From: Chitinophaga agri
GTDB lineage: Bacteria; Bacteroidota; Bacteroidia; Chitinophagales; Chitinophagaceae
Direction: 5' to 3'
NCBI RefSeq assembly: GCF_010093065.1
Contig: NZ_CP048113.1
Location: 1,240,001 to 1,304,000, forward strand
DNA: 64,000 nucleotides
Translations under genes and position numbers: made by a program
The notes under the pieces: model-generated
Seen by the model: only the letters and a program-made list of their open reading frames with translations
The model's database searches: none
Told to the model about the DNA's origin: nothing
In this document: one piece after another, positions 63,494 to 64,000 of the stretch
Layout of the letters: every line of letters starts with the position of its first letter
Position numbering within the stretch: position 1 is the first letter of the stretch

Positions 63494-64000
63494 CTATTCT
63501 GCTTTGATAAATTTGGTCGTCCATTTATAGGTGCTGTTCTTGTACACCACCTGGAGGATGTACGTACCTATTGGCAGTGAAGAGACATCCAGTGACTGTT
63601 GCAGGTTATCTCCTGCAGGCAGTGCAAATGTCTTCATCGTCTTACCGGTCATACTGAAGATCGAAATCGTACCCTGACCTGCATTTTTCATACGCTGTTT
63701 GTAGTTCAGCGTGCTCACGACAGGATTCGGATAAGTGGTGATCTCCGGAACGACGATGTTACCATCTTCCCCTTTATCCATCACGTTCACTTCAAATGTA
63801 GAACGGGCGCTTTGCTTCTTATCGTCAGTTACGGTCAGTTCAAACACATAGCTACCTGGGAACGTCAGTCCGGAGATAGCGGTCGCTTTAGCTGCCGGTG
63901 TGGTGATAGATGCCTGTATCGGACCATACACCTGCCTCCATGCATAAGTAGTGATATTAGCCCCGTTTCCGTAAGATCTGCTACCATCCGCATTCATGCT
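63494..64000 (-). CDS. T9SS substrate, C-terminal part (N-terminus outside window)
   Basis: The frame is open to the right edge, so only the last 168 or so residues are seen. A PKD/REJ-like domain (ITTYAWRQVYGPIQA, FPGSYVFELTVTDDKKQSA) is followed by a T9SS type A sorting domain (about the last 80 residues: ITTYPNPVVSTLNYKQ, ISIFSMTGKTMKTF, LPIGTYILQVVY, closing KFIKAE). The protein is therefore exported and probably surface-attached. The catalytic or binding part lies beyond the window. The ATG at 63997 is internal, not a start. Confidence 0.88.
   Translation of the reverse strand, partial: SMNADGSRSYGNGANITTYAWRQVYGPIQASITTPAAKATAISGLTFPGSYVFELTVTDDKKQSARSTFEVNVMDKGEDGNIVVPEITTYPNPVVSTLNYKQRMKNAGQGTISIFSMTGKTMKTFALPAGDNLQQSLDVSSLPIGTYILQVVYKNSTYKWTTKFIKAE

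Overview
The window is chromosomal DNA of a member of the Bacteroidota, most like Chitinophaga or a close relative in the Chitinophagaceae. The evidence is type IX secretion (T9SS) sorting domains, a SusC/SusD pair, several carboxypeptidase-regulatory-like domains fused to outer-membrane proteins, an E. coli-type SerA, and repeated promoters of the Bacteroidota form TTTG-N(19-20)-TAnnTTTG. I see no tRNA, rRNA, CRISPR array, insertion sequence or prophage. The genes are dense and mostly housekeeping, transport or surface functions, so this looks like ordinary chromosome with accessory surface and nutrient modules.

Left part (1-12.6 kb). A giant secreted repeat protein runs leftward off the window edge (at least 2,656 residues; about 19 PKD/Ig-like modules of about 87 residues, with a recent internal duplication of period 1,827 bp). 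Next to it are rpmI-rplT, a secreted ThuA-CBM6-fascin-like T9SS protein, and serA. The rpmI-rplT pair is separated by about 17 kb from thrS-infC (26.0-28.9 kb) and lies in opposite orientation. This is the arrangement expected if one inversion had cut the usual thrS-infC-rpmI-rplT operon.

Middle part (12.9-31.7 kb). A lipoprotein serine hydrolase and a cation diffusion facilitator converge with no spacer. They are followed by a four-gene import operon (SusC, SusD, a HExxH zinc metallohydrolase lipoprotein and a DUF4302 lipoprotein). A single-domain response regulator is then cotranscribed with a kinase-receiver-kinase hybrid. After thrS-infC come a DUF3347 lipoprotein and an ABC-F ATPase.

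Metal and sulfur part (32-50 kb). An OmpR-type regulator and a sensor kinase overlap by 4 nt and are followed by an unusually short RND-adaptor-like lipoprotein. After a hypothetical protein, trhO (tRNA uridine hydroxylation), two very small membrane proteins, a DUF5686 outer-membrane protein and a membrane protein comes a divergent methionine cluster (metX versus OsmC-metZ). A complete CzcC-CzcB-CzcA heavy-metal efflux operon then follows, led by a small hypothetical gene.

Right part (50-64 kb). This holds a TonB-dependent receptor, a secreted (alpha/alpha)6-type glycosidase-like protein divergent from an APH-fold kinase, ychF, a fused SpmA-SpmB protein, a YeiH-family transporter, a thiamine-binding protein with a GNAT-nitrilase fusion, a glycosyltransferase-acyltransferase pair, and the C-terminus of another T9SS substrate. 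Several genes have their -7 box only 5-12 nt before the start codon, which points to leaderless or nearly leaderless mRNAs.
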